36,494 nt of DNA, from contig JABHGC010000004.1 in assembly GCA_018672285.1 (NCBI GenBank), positions 1-36,494 on the forward strand. The letters are read 5' to 3'. Below, piece after piece: positions 17,683 to 25,742 of the stretch. The notes beneath the pieces were generated by a model. That model had not been told where the DNA came from. It ran no database searches and worked only from the letters and a program-made list of their open reading frames with translations. The stretch comes from Methylococcales bacterium. GTDB lineage: Bacteria > Pseudomonadota > Gammaproteobacteria > JABHGC01. Numbering within the stretch: position 1 is the first letter of the stretch; the number at the start of each line of letters is the position of its first letter. A program made the translations under genes and the position numbers.

Positions 17683-18612
17683 TCAGTTTATGGAGTTTCT
17701 TATCTTAATGGTTGTTTGAAATGTTCTTTTTAGTCGCCTTTTAAGCTTATTATCCGATTTTGTTTCGATATTCTCACCAGCAAGCTCGTAGTCTATGACA
17801 CCATTGTTCTGAGTGACAATACCTAGATCGTCTGAAGTTCTAGTTGAGATGTCAGCTTGGACTAGTAGGCTGATTTTTATTGCGGAAACACGGGATGGGT
17901 CTGCTCCATTTGTATTTGTTAAGTCGGTAAAGTAGCGTTCAGGTCTCCCGTCAAACTTGGTGTTATCAAAGGATCCTGATACAGGGTCGATCATGCCTTC
18001 ATCAAGGCCATACAATATTTGCATGTTGATTACATTTTCCACGAGAGGTTGTGTGCCTCCTGCGGATGAATCGCAAAACAAGGTGGGCTTAGGGTTCCCT
18101 TGGCTGTCTAAATTATTGGGGTTTGGAGCAATGAAAAACGTATTTCTTGCGAATTTTGTTGTTGGTGCTGCACTATGGCAGTCAAAATTAGAGTCGCTGA
18201 GGTGTTCAAATACAACGCTAACTGCATCAGAAGGGGAGCCGCTGATGTTGTTTAGTAAATTTGCAGGAGGGTTCAAAACTAATAGAGAAGGTAGGCTGTA
18301 GTTTAAAGGATTGCATGTTTTTGTTGAGTCGCAGCTTTTTATCCCCTCGCTCAAAAGTTCATCGTTTTCAGTATTTCCTGTTAACTCGAACTTTGATTCG
18401 ATAATTGTATGAGACATTCGCTCAATAGCAAATCGTCCTGTTTCTTGAATGCCTGATAATGCTGTTTGGCTTCGAAACATTTGTTGGCTAGAGGATAAAA
18501 CTTGAATCACTCCTCCCAGTAAAACGACACCAAGAGACATGGCGATGAGTAGCTCAATGAGTGTCATGCCATGCTGGTTTTGTTTTATATATTTATGGTG
18601 ATTATGGCGCAT
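17683..18612 (-). CDS. pilW: Minor pilin-like protein PilW
   Basis: The 309-aa product is a PilW-family minor pilin. Its 15-residue leader ends in Gly15, followed by MTLIELLIAMSLGVVLLGG with the conserved Glu at mature position 5, a class III prepilin signal. The following amphipathic helix and a long Cys-containing globular domain fit PilW, as does the length. Its start overlaps the end of pilV by 28 bases, indicating translational coupling. It acts at the inner membrane and periplasm with PilV, PilX and PilY1 as the initiating tip complex. Confidence 0.9.
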   Translation of the reverse strand: MRHNHHKYIKQNQHGMTLIELLIAMSLGVVLLGGVIQVLSSSQQMFRSQTALSGIQETGRFAIERMSHTIIESKFELTGNTENDELLSEGIKSCDSTKTCNPLNYSLPSLLVLNPPANLLNNISGSPSDAVSVVFEHLSDSNFDCHSAAPTTKFARNTFFIAPNPNNLDSQGNPKPTLFCDSSAGGTQPLVENVINMQILYGLDEGMIDPVSGSFDNTKFDGRPERYFTDLTNTNGADPSRVSAIKISLLVQADISTRTSDDLGIVTQNNGVIDYELAGENIETKSDNKLKRRLKRTFQTTIKIRNSIN

Positions 18613-19223
18613 TTTAGTACAGATCCTGAGATGGCTGGGAGTGTTGCTGAGTTAGCTGGAATTGTGCATAAAGATGTTGGATTATCAGCAGAGGACAATT
18701 CCCTCCAAAAAACTGAAATAACACAGGAGCCATGGCCATTTCGACTTACGTCATCTGCAACGGCGCCTGTCGGGCACCCTTGAACGTTACCTATGGCTCC
18801 TAAGGGCATGATGTTTGGGTTGACGAGGCTTCTTTTCCAATTTGCTAAGTCCCATGCTGCAAGTTGTGAGTGGTTGCACGTGGTTGTCGGTAGTGTTTTG
18901 TTTTTTTGGTCGCCATCACAGTCTGGTGCAGGGTCATTGCACGCAGCGCCGCCAAATGTTGCAGCTGTGCATGTTGAAAATGGGTTGGCTGTTGCGCTGT
19001 ATGCATTAGTTGAAGGTGTTCCCGTGGGAACCTCTGGTGGCAGATTGGCACGAATTCTTTCTGCCATGTCGCTGACTAGAATAACGGCTTGGTTACGGAC
19101 ATAGGTGGCATTGTTATTTTTCAAAGCCGTCAATTGCAATGCGGCAACCGAAAGCATACCCACGGTCAGGACGACGGTTGCGATCAACACTTCTAATAAA
19201 GAAAACCCTTGCTCATGTTTCAT
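18585..19223 (-). CDS. pilV: Minor pilin-like protein PilV
   Basis: The product is a PilV-family minor pilin with a class III signal: MKHEQG then FSLLEVLIATVVLTVGMLSV, with Glu at mature position 5. The start is taken at 19223 (212 aa) because this places the leader at 6 residues; an open frame to 19319 would add 32 residues before the leader, which prepilins do not carry. The mature part has the AALQLTALKNN and VSDMAERIRANLP stretches typical of PilV, and several Cys in the globular domain. First gene of the pilVWXY1 run; no fimT/fimU-like gene precedes it. Confidence 0.9.
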   Translation of the reverse strand: MKHEQGFSLLEVLIATVVLTVGMLSVAALQLTALKNNNATYVRNQAVILVSDMAERIRANLPPEVPTGTPSTNAYSATANPFSTCTAATFGGAACNDPAPDCDGDQKNKTLPTTTCNHSQLAAWDLANWKRSLVNPNIMPLGAIGNVQGCPTGAVADDVSRNGHGSCVISVFWRELSSADNPTSLCTIPANSATLPAISGSVLKCAIITINI

Positions 19224-19278
19224 ACGTTCTTCGTTTTTATTTAGCTTTGTGATGTTTACAGCATAGCAATAAATAATG

Positions 19279-19307
19279 ATTATATTGTGACCGAGGTTTG
19301 AAAACTG
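19279..19307 (-). promoter_or_regulatory. Possible pilV promoter
   Basis: On the minus strand a perfect TATAAT (19279-19284) lies 55 bases before the pilV start, with CAGTTT 17 bases further upstream as a poor -35. It is the only good -10 in this divergent gap. I see no sigma-54 type GG/GC element. Low confidence. Confidence 0.3.
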
Positions 19308-19394
19308 TGAACGTTGCACCAGTTTTTTCGACCAGCGGTTGATAATATGGGCTAAAATGTCAATATTGATTCACTAGGTACTATGGAGAAAATC

Positions 19395-19760
19395 ATGAAG
19401 AAAGCTCACGTGTTGGTATTTTTAATGCTGTTTGGCGGTATTGCTCAGCCGGCTTTTGCGGCCAATAAACTGAAAGCCTCAGAGGCTAAGATGCTGTGTG
19501 GTTCTGCGGTTCAGAGCTCAAATAGTGCCTATAAGAGTGCTGCGGTTAATGAGCAAACGGCACCGGTCGATTATGCAACTCGTGCGTTTGTCGGTTCAGT
19601 GCTTGAAAAGGATAATAGCGGCGTTACAGGGCGTGACTTAGTCAAAGTGAAAAAATATTGCCGCAGGCAGCTAAAGCAACTCGCATTTGTTCCTAAATTA
19701 GGTAAAGATGCCAATGGTTTAACTTCGGTTGATTTGTCTAAAAATGTATCGGGTAATTAA
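19395..19760 (+). CDS. Small secreted protein of unknown function
   Basis: I do not recognise this family. The start is chosen at 19395 (121 aa), since GGAG lies 6 bases upstream and the product then begins with a textbook signal peptide (MKKAHVLVFLMLFGGIAQPA, then FA before the cleavage). A second ATG at 19383 would add four residues. The mature protein is basic, with only two Cys (about 35 and 89), which could form one disulfide in the periplasm. It is divergent from pilV and 35 bases upstream of the DUF4124 gene, so probably co-transcribed with it. Confidence 0.7.
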   Translation: MKKAHVLVFLMLFGGIAQPAFAANKLKASEAKMLCGSAVQSSNSAYKSAAVNEQTAPVDYATRAFVGSVLEKDNSGVTGRDLVKVKKYCRRQLKQLAFVPKLGKDANGLTSVDLSKNVSGN

Positions 19761-19795
19761 CTACTTTGTCTGTTTTGTTTGATTAGGATGTACTG

Positions 19796-20389
19796 GTGCG
19801 GCTGAAAGCGATTTGGGTGTTATTGATGTTTGTTTGCTTGAGTGCCCAGGCACTGGCAAGCCAATTTTATCGTTGGGTGGATGAGGAGGGTGTGCTTCAT
19901 TTTGATACTGAAAAACCAGAGGGTGTTGAGGTATCTATTAAGCATGTTGATCCAAAAGCCAAACAGGCGACAACCAAACACTTTGCCAGTGGTTGCAAAA
20001 CGGAAAAGTGCCAAAAAAATCTAGAAAAATTATTAGGTAAACAGTTGCCTGCTACAACTAAAATCAAGCCAAAAGCCACAAAATCTGGCCCGAAGGTGAC
20101 TAAATTATCTCCAAAGAGTAAGCAGGATAAAACCAATAGTACGATGCAGCGATTTTTGGCGCACAAGCAGAAAAATCCTGCTCAAAAATTGGTGCCAGCG
20201 CCTAAGCCCACTTCTGTTTCGTCACAAATCGATATTCCCAAAAACTATACGTTAATTGCCCCTGATAAAAATCGACAGCAGAAAATTCGCGCGCAATATG
20301 GCTCAAACCCGAGCAACGGAAAAAAGCAAAAAAGCCAAGCCGTTCTTGATCACTTGTTTAAAAACCGTACCATGTACTTCAGTCACTGA
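19796..20389 (+). CDS. DUF4124 domain secreted protein
   Basis: The 197-aa product starts at a GTG with AGGA 8 bases upstream. A signal peptide (MRLKAIWVLLMFVCLSAQAL) is followed directly by the DUF4124 signature FYRWVDEEGVLHFDTEKPEG, a short beta-hairpin module common in secreted or periplasmic gammaproteobacterial proteins, whose function is not known. The rest is a Lys/Pro/Thr/Gln-rich low-complexity region, and a short CKTEKC pair lies at about 65-70. The large sulfotransferase-like gene follows after 21 bases. Confidence 0.8.
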   Translation: MRLKAIWVLLMFVCLSAQALASQFYRWVDEEGVLHFDTEKPEGVEVSIKHVDPKAKQATTKHFASGCKTEKCQKNLEKLLGKQLPATTKIKPKATKSGPKVTKLSPKSKQDKTNSTMQRFLAHKQKNPAQKLVPAPKPTSVSSQIDIPKNYTLIAPDKNRQQKIRAQYGSNPSNGKKQKSQAVLDHLFKNRTMYFSH

Positions 20390-20410
20390 ATTACTGCGGT
20401 TTAAGGAATC

Positions 20411-22606
20411 TTGCCATTGGATGGTCATGCCCACGCCCAGGCCATGTTGGAATATGACAAAGGTCTAGAGTACTACCAAAAGAAATTATACCCCCAAGCG
20501 CTTAGGCACTTTCAGCAAGCCATTGATTTTGATGGTGGTTTGATTGTGGCGTATTTCTTTTTGGCTCAAGTGAAAACGTTTGCGCCAAATGATCCACTCA
20601 TTCCGCAGTATGAAAAAATGTCGCACTTAGATGATTTGAGTGAGGTATCCCGTCAGCTATTGCACTTTGCTTTGGCAAAAATTTATGTCGATGTAGGCTT
20701 GCCCGCTTTGTCCGTTGCACAAGCAAAACTTGGGCATCAGTATACCAAGACGGTGGACTGGGAAAGTCGAGTTGCGTACTGGAATCGCATCCAGAGGGTC
20801 TTTAATCAAACCTTTTTGCAGCAGTCTTATGAGGTAGGGCGCCAGGGTGTGAGCCCTATTTTTGTCGTGGCACCACCTCACTCTGGATTGGCTCAGGTGC
20901 AGTCTTGGTTCAGTCAAAATGACTCGGTTTCAGTGGTTCACTCTGGAGGAATGGATGCGGTTATCGCGCAACTAAACATGCTTGAAGAGGGCGAAGGGTT
21001 CCCTGAAAGTTGTCGATTGGTGGGGTTTGAGTGGGTTCAGCAGTGTACTGATAGTTATTTACACGTGCTTCACCAAAGCGCGGGTTCTGCAACCCAAGTT
21101 ATTGATGTGCTTGAGTCTGTTGAGTACTTGGGCTTGGTGTCTCAGCTTTTTCCACAAGCTAAAATTGTCTTACTGCAAAGAGACCCTTTAGAGCAGGCTT
21201 TGGCGCAATTTTTAGATTATGAGGGGCCTTCATTTGCGTCAGACTTAACGGTCTTAGGGGTTTATCACCAAGGTTATCGCAAACTGCTTCAGCATTGGTT
21301 GATGTCTTTGCCTGTGAGTTTGCAGGTATTGCAAATACAGTATGACGAGCTGATGAATGAGTCATCGGTGGCTTTGGAGCAAGTGCTTAAATTTTGCCAA
21401 ATCGACCTTGTGAGTCATCAAAGAGGGTTGCGTTTAACGGCTGTTACCGCGGTTGAGTTACCAGGTTGGTCAGATCTGTTGCATCTCCATGTGCCTGAGC
21501 TTATGCAAATTCTATATGGTTTAACTGATGAGCGCGCTGCGGCGTACTTGCAACTAGGTGTGAAAGCAATGTCCCAAGGTGATTTGAGTTTGGCAAATCG
21601 TCTGTTGCGCCGGGCATGCAAAGTGAGTGAGCCCCCTCCTGTGGCGGCATTTGCGTATTTGGTTGCATTAAATGAGCTTAAATCACTGGATGAGGTCGTG
21701 CCTGTTATCGTTAATGGTCTCAAAGAGGCGGGTGCTAGTGCTGAGCAGTCACGTCTGGCACGGGAAGCATTAGCGAATTATTACTTGTCTACGCAAGATT
21801 ATGAGCAAGCATGGCAGTACTTAGAAAGTAGCCCTACAGCAAATGAGCCCATTTTTGACTCTGTGTTGTGGCCGGTTTGGCTGGAAAATATTCAATCTAC
21901 TTTTACCGCAAAAAAGCTGGGTAACTCTGCAATACAGCCGAGGGGAATGTCGCCTATCTTCATTTTAGGGTTCTCTAAGCAAGGTCGAGAGTTGCTAGCA
22001 CGTGGGTTACTACAGCATCAGGTGGTTGCTAAGGCATCGGGCGGTTTATCTGTTGAGCGTTTAGTTGAGTGGGCAGAGTCCATCAGTGGAGAGGTTTTTC
22101 CAAAAAATGTTGAGCGCTTTACAAGGCAACAACTTTCTGAGCTGTCGGTCGCTTACTGGAGTGAGCATTGTGCCTGTGTTAGCGGCCCTGTGATGTGTTT
22201 AGTGGATAGCGGTGATCAGCATTATCTATATGCCGGTTTTTTAGCATCACTCTTTCCACAGGCTAAATTTTTGTACTGTGAACAACCAGAAGAGCTTAAT
22301 GCGGTGTCACTATTGCTCGATGGGAGGCAGAAGCCGCCTTGCTCTGGTTTGTTTGATGTGGCAAGTTGCGAGGTTTTTCTCAGCCAATGTGCGCCACTGA
22401 TTCAGCATTGGCAGAAAACGATTCCCGGTTGGTTGGCCGTCTCACTCGATGATCTGTTGGCTGATCCGGTTCAAACTTGGACGCAGATTTTTCAATTTGT
22501 TCAATTGGAATATACAGAAAATTCACGTATATTGCTTGAAACACAGCAGGCGGCTTTAAAAACATTACAATTGAAAACGCTTAACGGGTGTCGCCGTTCA
22601 GTTTGA
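20411..22606 (+). CDS. TPR protein with two degenerate sulfotransferase-like domains
   Basis: The 731-aa product has no signal peptide and shows an internal duplication. Domain order: a TPR-like helical region (about 12-60), a sulfotransferase-like domain (about 150-340), a second TPR-like region (about 370-490), and a second sulfotransferase-like domain (about 515-720). Each domain starts SPIF(V/I). The first keeps a partial PAPS loop (APPHSG, where active enzymes have PRSGT) and a recognisable RDP motif near residue 260. The second has lost both (GFSKQG; CEQPEE). Both still carry a (L/Y)D-D/E-L-L/M-type segment followed by the C-terminal helix pattern of the family. Sulfotransferase activity is therefore doubtful; a scaffold or binding role is possible. 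The start is a TTG at 20411 or 20417, with AAGGA at 20403-20407 giving the better 9-base spacing to 20417. Confidence 0.75.
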   Translation: MPLDGHAHAQAMLEYDKGLEYYQKKLYPQALRHFQQAIDFDGGLIVAYFFLAQVKTFAPNDPLIPQYEKMSHLDDLSEVSRQLLHFALAKIYVDVGLPALSVAQAKLGHQYTKTVDWESRVAYWNRIQRVFNQTFLQQSYEVGRQGVSPIFVVAPPHSGLAQVQSWFSQNDSVSVVHSGGMDAVIAQLNMLEEGEGFPESCRLVGFEWVQQCTDSYLHVLHQSAGSATQVIDVLESVEYLGLVSQLFPQAKIVLLQRDPLEQALAQFLDYEGPSFASDLTVLGVYHQGYRKLLQHWLMSLPVSLQVLQIQYDELMNESSVALEQVLKFCQIDLVSHQRGLRLTAVTAVELPGWSDLLHLHVPELMQILYGLTDERAAAYLQLGVKAMSQGDLSLANRLLRRACKVSEPPPVAAFAYLVALNELKSLDEVVPVIVNGLKEAGASAEQSRLAREALANYYLSTQDYEQAWQYLESSPTANEPIFDSVLWPVWLENIQSTFTAKKLGNSAIQPRGMSPIFILGFSKQGRELLARGLLQHQVVAKASGGLSVERLVEWAESISGEVFPKNVERFTRQQLSELSVAYWSEHCACVSGPVMCLVDSGDQHYLYAGFLASLFPQAKFLYCEQPEELNAVSLLLDGRQKPPCSGLFDVASCEVFLSQCAPLIQHWQKTIPGWLAVSLDDLLADPVQTWTQIFQFVQLEYTENSRILLETQQAALKTLQLKTLNGCRRSV

Positions 22607-22648
22607 TTCAGGTAATGTTCAGTCATTTCTCGGTAATCTACAGTCATT
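22607..22648 (+). promoter_or_regulatory. Phased direct repeats ahead of the PepSY-phoPQ operon
   Basis: GGTAATGTTCAGTCATT (22611-22627) and GGTAATCTACAGTCATT (22632-22648) match at 14 of 17 bases and are exactly 21 bases apart, two helical turns. Within them, TTCAG/TTCAG/CTCGG/TACAG half-sites recur every 10-11 bases (22607, 22618, 22629, 22639). OmpR/PhoB-family regulators bind such tandem phased repeats. Inference: autoregulatory site of the downstream response regulator. Confidence 0.5.
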
Positions 22649-22673
22649 ATAAATTGAAATACAGTTTTTCACG

Positions 22674-22679
22674 TATACT
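22674..22679 (+). promoter_or_regulatory. Candidate -10 box of the PepSY-phoPQ operon
   Basis: TATACT matches the -10 consensus at five of six positions and lies 25 bases after the repeat pair. No good -35 exists at 17 bases (AAATTG), as expected for an activator-dependent promoter. Confidence 0.4.
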
Positions 22680-22713
22680 GAATAAGATGATGTGATGGGT
22701 GATTGTAGTGAAC

Positions 22714-23040
22714 ATGAATAACAAAAAAAGCTGGCAATTCTTTTGGCTAAGCGCAGTGCTGATATTTTCCCTGTTATCTACGACAAGTGCTGCTAACAAA
22801 AATTGGTTTAATAGCAGTTCTGGAACCTCTTTAGAGTCAGCCATTTCTCAGGTTAAAACACAGCATGGCGGGCGAGTGCTGTCGGCCTCAACGTATACCG
22901 TTAATGGCAAAAAACAACATCACGTTAAACTTTTAAGCACAGGTCGTGTGAAAACGTATAAGATAGATGCGCTAACTGGTAAACAGTTAAATTCAAATCA
23001 GCGGAGGCCAACGGATGCGTATCCTAATAATCGAAGATGA
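22714..23040 (+). CDS. Small periplasmic PepSY-like protein
   Basis: The product of about 108 aa starts at ATG 22714 with a signal peptide (MNNKKSWQFFWLSAVLIFSL, cleavage near TSA). GTG codons at 22699 and 22708 are alternative starts in the same frame. The mature part resembles a single PepSY module: a helix (SLESAISQVKTQHGGRVLSA), then strands ending VKTYKIDALTGKQLN. PepSY domains are known in peptidase propeptides and small periplasmic proteins. It overlaps the response-regulator gene by 26 bases, so the two are translationally coupled. A role in sensing for the downstream kinase is an inference from this arrangement. Confidence 0.8.
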   Translation: MNNKKSWQFFWLSAVLIFSLLSTTSAANKNWFNSSSGTSLESAISQVKTQHGGRVLSASTYTVNGKKQHHVKLLSTGRVKTYKIDALTGKQLNSNQRRPTDAYPNNRR

Positions 23041-23695
23041 AGCACCCCTTTTAGAGCAGTTGAAAAACCGTTTTAATGAGGAGGGCTTTAGTGTTGATGG
23101 CGCAGCTGATGGTGAAGAAGGTCTCTACTTCGGCCTAGAGTATCCCATTGATTTGGCAGTGGTCGATTTAGGCTTACCTAAAAAATCAGGTATGGACGTC
23201 ATTAGGGCGCTTAGGGCTGATGGCAAAGATTTTCCAATCTTGATATTAACGGCGCGTGATCGCTGGCAGGATAAAGTCGAAGGTTTGGAGTCTGGCGCTG
23301 ATGATTATTTGGTTAAACCCTTTCAATTTGAAGAACTTCAAGCACGAGTTAATGCGTTACTACGCCGCTCTTCTGGTTGGTCGACCCCTGTTTTGGCATT
23401 TGGTCCTGTAGAGTTAGATACTGTCGGTCAAGTGGTTAAAGTGGACGGCAGCCCCATTAGCTTGACCAGTTATGAATACAAAACGCTTGAATACCTCATG
23501 ATGCACGATCAAAAAGTGGTGTCTAAAATGGAGCTTACTGAACATATTTATGAGCAAGATTTTGACCGTGATAGTAATGTCATTGAAGTGTTTATTGGTC
23601 GCTTACGGAAAAAAATTGACCCAAAAAACGAGCACAAACCCATTGAAACCCTTCGTGGACGTGGTTATCGTTTTACCTTGTCGCGCAGCACTTAA
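23015..23695 (+). CDS. phoP: OmpR/PhoP-family response regulator
   Basis: The 226-aa product is a two-domain transcription factor. The receiver domain (1 to about 118) has the acidic residues near 7-9, the phospho-acceptor Asp51 (VVDLGLP), Thr79 and Lys101 (VKPFQFEE). The C-terminal winged helix (about 128-223) ends with the family signature VIEVFIGRLRKKID...ETLRGRGYRF. Its pairing with a kinase of PhoQ-like DHp sequence suggests a PhoP ortholog, which in enterobacteria responds to low Mg2+, acid and cationic peptides; whether that holds here is not shown. It overlaps the PepSY gene and lies 12 bases before the kinase gene. The start ATG has GGAGG about 7 bases upstream. Confidence 0.88.
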   Translation: MRILIIEDEAPLLEQLKNRFNEEGFSVDGAADGEEGLYFGLEYPIDLAVVDLGLPKKSGMDVIRALRADGKDFPILILTARDRWQDKVEGLESGADDYLVKPFQFEELQARVNALLRRSSGWSTPVLAFGPVELDTVGQVVKVDGSPISLTSYEYKTLEYLMMHDQKVVSKMELTEHIYEQDFDRDSNVIEVFIGRLRKKIDPKNEHKPIETLRGRGYRFTLSRST

Positions 23696-23707
23696 TACAC
23701 TGTTGAT

Positions 23708-25048
23708 ATGGTGTCCATCACTAAGCGACTGACCGCTGCAGCCAGTGTTGTCTTAATCGGGTTTGTCGGTTTTACGGGGTTTGCACTAGAACAATCCTAC
23801 CGAGAAAGTGCTGAAGTGGCACTGAAAGATCGCCTCCAAGGTTTTGTGTTTACGTTGCTGGCAGCCTCAGAAATTGATGCCTCAGGACTCACTGTCAAAG
23901 ATTTACCCGAAGCCCGTTTTTATACTCCCAGCTCTGGGTTGTATGCCAAAATTTTTTCCCATGATGATCCTTCACATTGGGATTCGCCTTCTTCCTTAGG
24001 GGTGACGTTATTTTTTCCTGATGGCCCGATTGGCCAGTATATCTACCAGAAAAGCAGTAATACGGAAGGTGACTTCATGGCCATCAGTTTTAGCGTGGTC
24101 TGGGAAGTTGGGAATGATGCGGAGCGTCAATATACCTTTAGTGTTGCCGAGAATTTGTCTACGTATTACGAGCAAGTGAGTGGTTTCCGGCAACACTTGT
24201 GGATGTGGCTTGGTGGTTTGGCGTTGGTGTTATTGAGCATACAAGTTGCTATTTTGCGCTGGGGGCTTAGGCCATTGCACCAAGTGGCGGACGACTTAAA
24301 ATCCATACAAATGGGAGACAAAAGTGCCTTAGAGGGTGAGTATCCTTCTGAACTATCGGAGTTAACGGGCGGCTTAAATGACTTGTTGATTAATGAGCGG
24401 GCGATGCAAACGCGTTATCGACACTCGTTAGGGGATTTGGCTCACAGTTTGAAAACGCCATTGGCAGTACTGCAAGGTGAAGTTGAGCAGTGTAAGGAAA
24501 GCCCGCAACTGGTTGATGCTTTAACGGATCAAGTTGAGCGTATGAACCGAATCGTAAAGTATCAATTGCAGCGTGCGGTATCCTCTAGTGGTGGCGCATT
24601 ATCGGCAGCACTACCCATTGAGCCCATTACGGCAAAAATTGTGAATTCCTTACAAAAGGTGTACCGAGATAAGTCGATTGAGGCAGTAGTGTCTCTAGAT
24701 GAGACGGCCATGTTTCATGGAGAGGAAGGGGATTTGTATGAAATTGTCGGAAACTTATCGGACAATGCCTTTAAATGGTGTGACCATAAAGTGAGTGTGG
24801 AGGTGGTTAGGGTAGAAGGCCGACGTGGTCGAGATGCCGCTGAAATCACCATTGAAGATGATGGCCCTGGTGTGCCAGACGCACAAAAAATGCAAATTTT
24901 GAAACGTGGTGTGAGGGCCGATGAGCAGACGCCAGGTTGGGGAATTGGCTTGTCCATTGTGATGGAAATTATTGATGGGTACGGGGGGGCTGTTGTGGTT
25001 AAAGACAGTGCGCTAGGTGGGGCGAAGTTTGAAGTTCGTTTGCCATAA
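23708..25048 (+). CDS. phoQ: PhoQ-like sensor histidine kinase
   Basis: The 446-aa product is an inner-membrane sensor kinase. A first membrane helix (about 10-28), a periplasmic sensor region of about 130 residues, and a second membrane helix (about 164-184) precede a HAMP-like linker. The DHp motif GDLAHSLKTPLAVLQGEVEQ carries the phospho-acceptor His246 and closely resembles the equivalent E. coli PhoQ segment. The ATPase domain shows an N box (NLSDNAFKWC, Asn353), G1 (DDGPGVP, 384-390) and G2 (GWGIGLSIV, 410-418). All catalytic motifs look intact. It phosphorylates the adjacent regulator. The ATG at 23708 has no clear Shine-Dalgarno sequence, suggesting coupling to the regulator gene 12 bases upstream. 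Confidence 0.88.
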   Translation: MVSITKRLTAAASVVLIGFVGFTGFALEQSYRESAEVALKDRLQGFVFTLLAASEIDASGLTVKDLPEARFYTPSSGLYAKIFSHDDPSHWDSPSSLGVTLFFPDGPIGQYIYQKSSNTEGDFMAISFSVVWEVGNDAERQYTFSVAENLSTYYEQVSGFRQHLWMWLGGLALVLLSIQVAILRWGLRPLHQVADDLKSIQMGDKSALEGEYPSELSELTGGLNDLLINERAMQTRYRHSLGDLAHSLKTPLAVLQGEVEQCKESPQLVDALTDQVERMNRIVKYQLQRAVSSSGGALSAALPIEPITAKIVNSLQKVYRDKSIEAVVSLDETAMFHGEEGDLYEIVGNLSDNAFKWCDHKVSVEVVRVEGRRGRDAAEITIEDDGPGVPDAQKMQILKRGVRADEQTPGWGIGLSIVMEIIDGYGGAVVVKDSALGGAKFEVRLP

Positions 25049-25190
25049 TGTTCGCCGTTTGTTTTTTTGAGTACTCGCTTCATGGGTCGTGTTTTTAGTG
25101 TGATGACACAGACTAATGAACATATTGTTTTTAGGCACAAATTAAGTGATGATATAACCTCATTCTTTTGGCAGTAGGGAGTAGTATTTT

Positions 25191-25742
25191 ATGAGTGGTT
25201 CACTTCGTGATCAGCTCCTAAAAGTTGGCTTAGTAAACGAAAAGCAGGCGAAAAAAGCAGATCAAGCAGCTTATAAAAAAAGACAACCGAAAAAGAATGT
25301 TAAAAAAAGTCAGCGTAAAAAAGAAGTTAACCCTGAGCAGGTGGCCGCTGATAAAGCGCAGATGGAGAAAGCCGCCCAAGATCGCGAGCTAAACTTCAGA
25401 ATTCGTGAAAAAGCAGACCGTAAAGCAGCTGCCGCTGAAATTAAGCAAATGATTGAGAAAAATCGTTTAAAGAAAGAAGAAGGGGACGCCGCGTTTAACT
25501 TTGCTGATGGCCGAAAGATTAAACGTTTGCATCTCACTAAAGAATTACACGCGCAACTAACCAAGGGCACGTTGGCGATTGTTAAACTGGGTGATCAGTA
25601 TGAATTGGTGACACCTGAAATTGCTAAAAAAATCGCAGCGCGTGATGATAAGCGCGTCATCTTGCAAAATACGGTGGATGCACAAGCTGCAGAAGATGAC
25701 GAATACAAAGGGTTTGAAGTCCCAGACGATTTAACGTGGTAG
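25191..25742 (+). CDS. DUF2058 family protein (YaiL-like)
   Basis: The 183-aa product fits the DUF2058 family, of which E. coli YaiL (a nucleoid/polysome-associated protein) is a member. The hallmark N-terminus MSGSLRDQLLKVGLVNEKQA is followed by a long, highly charged, Lys-rich helical segment and a compact C-terminal domain (FADGRKIKRLHLTKELHAQL through YKGFEVPDDLTW). Probably cytoplasmic and nucleic-acid associated; the precise role is unknown. The Shine-Dalgarno sequence AGGGAG lies 9 bases upstream of the ATG. Its 3' end overlaps the convergent DUF938 gene by 12 bases. Confidence 0.9.
   Translation: MSGSLRDQLLKVGLVNEKQAKKADQAAYKKRQPKKNVKKSQRKKEVNPEQVAADKAQMEKAAQDRELNFRIREKADRKAAAAEIKQMIEKNRLKKEEGDAAFNFADGRKIKRLHLTKELHAQLTKGTLAIVKLGDQYELVTPEIAKKIAARDDKRVILQNTVDAQAAEDDEYKGFEVPDDLTW

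Noticed and set aside
19224..19319. N-terminal extension of PilV
   Set aside because: It would place 38 residues before the prepilin cleavage glycine, while the short leader MKHEQG is the normal form.
19339..19367. TTGATA plus AATATT as a promoter for the gene at 19395
   Set aside because: The -10 match is poor and a competing TAAAAT has no -35, so no promoter could be assigned.
25020..25070. A possible terminator after the sensor kinase gene (GGCGAA and TTCGCC arms before a T-run)
   Set aside because: The arms are only 6 bases with a loop of about 24 bases, too weak to call.
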